Assembly (NCBI GenBank): GCA_030040235.1
Contig: JASHUC010000125.1
Coordinates: 1-5,741, forward strand
Direction of reading: 5' to 3'
Origin: Gammaproteobacteria bacterium
GTDB taxonomy: Bacteria > Pseudomonadota > Gammaproteobacteria > Steroidobacterales > Steroidobacteraceae
Length of the DNA stretch: 5,741 nucleotides
The notes below the pieces were generated by a model, which saw only the letters and a program-made list of their open reading frames with translations, was not told the origin of the DNA and made no database searches. Shown one piece after another: positions 4,602 through 5,741 of the stretch; position 1 is the first letter of the stretch, and each line of letters starts with the position of its first letter. A program made the position numbers and the translations under genes.

Positions 4602-5741
4602 ATGGATACGACCAGAGCCGTCGATCCGACACGAATCGTGGCCCGCGCCCGATCGATACTGCTCACACCCAGGACCGAATGGCCGGTCATCGCCGCAGAG
4701 CCCGATACGGCAGGAGGCCTGTACTCGAACTACATCCTCGTGATGGCGGCGATACCGGCCGTCATTCAGCTCCTCCGCTCGACGCTGATCGGCGCGCGAG
4801 TGCCGTTTCTCGGCACTTATCGCGTGGGATTCACGACGGGGATCTCGAGCGCGATCGTCGCCTGGGTGCTCGCGCTCGTCGTAGTGTACGTCGTCGCCCT
4901 CATCGTCAATGCGCTCGCGCCCACCTTCCAGGGCGAGAAGAATCAGGTGCAGGCGCTCAAGGTAGTCGCCTACGCCTACACGGCGAGCTGGGTCGCCTCC
5001 ATCCTCGGCATCATTCCGGGGCTTGCGCCGATTGCGGCGCTGGTGGGCCTCGTTTACGGCATCTATCTGCTGCGCCTCGGACTGCCCGCCACGATGAAGT
5101 GTCCGGACGGCAATGCGATCGGCTATACCGCCGCAACGATCATCGTCGCGGTCGTCGTCTCGATCGCGCTGAGCTTCCTCATCACGAGGATTCTCGGTTC
5201 GCAGTTCGCGCTCTACCCCGGAGCGGGCTTCGCCCCGCGAACGAGCGGCACGTTCGCGCCGAGCACACCGTCGAGTGCCGCGCAGCAGGTATTCGGGGCC
5301 GCGCTCGGAAGCAACGGCCACGTGGTGTCGCTCCCGACCGATCAAATGAAGTCTTTCATTCCGGACTCGCTCGGCGGACTCAAACGCACCCAGCTCTCCG
5401 CGACGCGCAGCGGCGCCATGGGCATGCAAGTATCGAGCGCGACGGGGTCCTACTCGGACGGCGCCGGGCACAATCTGCAGCTCGAGATCACCGACACCGG
5501 CTCGCTCAAGGGCCTCGTGGGATTCGCAGCCGGCTGGGCCGGCGCCGAGCAGGACAACGAGACCGACTCGGGCTACGACAAGACCTATCAGAAGGATGGG
5601 CAGATCGTGCACGAGAGGTGGGACCGCAACACCCACCAGGGCGAGTACGGCATCATCGTCGCCAGTCGTTTCTCGGTGGCCGTCACGGGCAGCGCATCCG
5701 ATATCAACGATCTGAAGAGCGCAGTGGCGAGCGTGAATCTC
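4602..5741 (+). CDS. Yip1-family membrane protein with extra C-terminal domain, 3' incomplete
   Basis: An open frame from the ATG at 4602 runs off the window end without a stop, giving 380 residues. GAGGGGG (4587-4593) serves as SD. Residues about 12-198 resemble Yip1-domain proteins: the family-like opening ARSILLTPRTEWPVIAAEP, then five likely membrane helices near 41-60, 80-106, 118-137, 138-160 and 174-198. The short loops after helices 2 and 4 carry Lys/Arg, fitting an inside N-terminus and a C-terminus outside. A Pro/Ser/Thr/Gly/Ala-rich linker (about 205-230) leads to a soluble domain from about 240 onwards, with IPDSLGGLKRTQLSA, a Gly/Ser-rich strand region and LQLEITDTGSLKGL. I do not recognise this domain with certainty. 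By topology it should be periplasmic. No function is known; bacterial Yip1 proteins are often envelope-associated. It may be co-transcribed with the CsgG-like gene. The last residues (LKSAVASVNL) look near the natural end of the domain. Confidence 0.8.
   Translation, partial: MDTTRAVDPTRIVARARSILLTPRTEWPVIAAEPDTAGGLYSNYILVMAAIPAVIQLLRSTLIGARVPFLGTYRVGFTTGISSAIVAWVLALVVVYVVALIVNALAPTFQGEKNQVQALKVVAYAYTASWVASILGIIPGLAPIAALVGLVYGIYLLRLGLPATMKCPDGNAIGYTAATIIVAVVVSIALSFLITRILGSQFALYPGAGFAPRTSGTFAPSTPSSAAQQVFGAALGSNGHVVSLPTDQMKSFIPDSLGGLKRTQLSATRSGAMGMQVSSATGSYSDGAGHNLQLEITDTGSLKGLVGFAAGWAGAEQDNETDSGYDKTYQKDGQIVHERWDRNTHQGEYGIIVASRFSVAVTGSASDINDLKSAVASVNL

Noticed and set aside
3569..4690. Long minus-strand open frame (373 codons) under the CsgG-like gene
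   Set aside because: It is antisense to a protein with a signal peptide, family motifs and SD, and its Arg/Leu/His-rich sequence looks like a mirror of the coding strand.
4461..5636. Long minus-strand open frame (391 codons) under the Yip1 gene
   Set aside because: It is extremely rich in Arg, Glu, Asp and His with no recognisable motif, and it lies antisense to a well-supported membrane protein. This is the usual shadow frame in high-GC DNA.

Overview
The window looks like an ordinary chromosomal segment of a high-GC Gram-negative bacterium, most likely a soil or environmental proteobacterium. The evidence is GC-rich coding sequence with G/C-ending codons, strong Shine-Dalgarno (SD) sites, Sec signal peptides, a lipobox, and a CsgG-family secreted protein. 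I cannot place it to genus. No mobile element, CRISPR array, tRNA or rRNA is visible.

Layout from left to right: (1) the 3' end of a CHAD-domain gene (+), closed by a strong hairpin shared with a convergent neighbour; (2) a short secreted protein on the minus strand with four WxxGxW-type repeats and many histidines, preceded by a long leader and a candidate promoter; (3) a minus-strand lipoprotein made of seven GloVer-type tandem repeats, whose ribosome-binding site is sequestered in a 9-bp hairpin; (4) a minus-strand pirin-family cupin with all four metal ligands; (5) a divergent intergenic region of about 250 bp holding a 32-bp imperfect dyad just upstream of pirin; (6) a plus-strand secreted CsgG-like protein with a C-terminal SH3-like domain; (7) a plus-strand Yip1-family membrane protein with an extra C-terminal domain, cut by the window end.

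Four of the six genes encode exported or membrane proteins, so the shared theme is the cell envelope. There is no evidence of a single pathway linking them. The CsgG-like and Yip1 genes are 79 bp apart on the same strand and may be co-transcribed. Pirin and the GloVer lipoprotein share a strand 143 bp apart, but each probably has its own regulation. The most interesting signals are in cis: the hairpin over the GloVer RBS, the dyad between pirin and the CsgG-like gene, and three helically phased TTGAA(A/G) repeats next to a perfect TATAAT. I see no convincing new multi-gene system.
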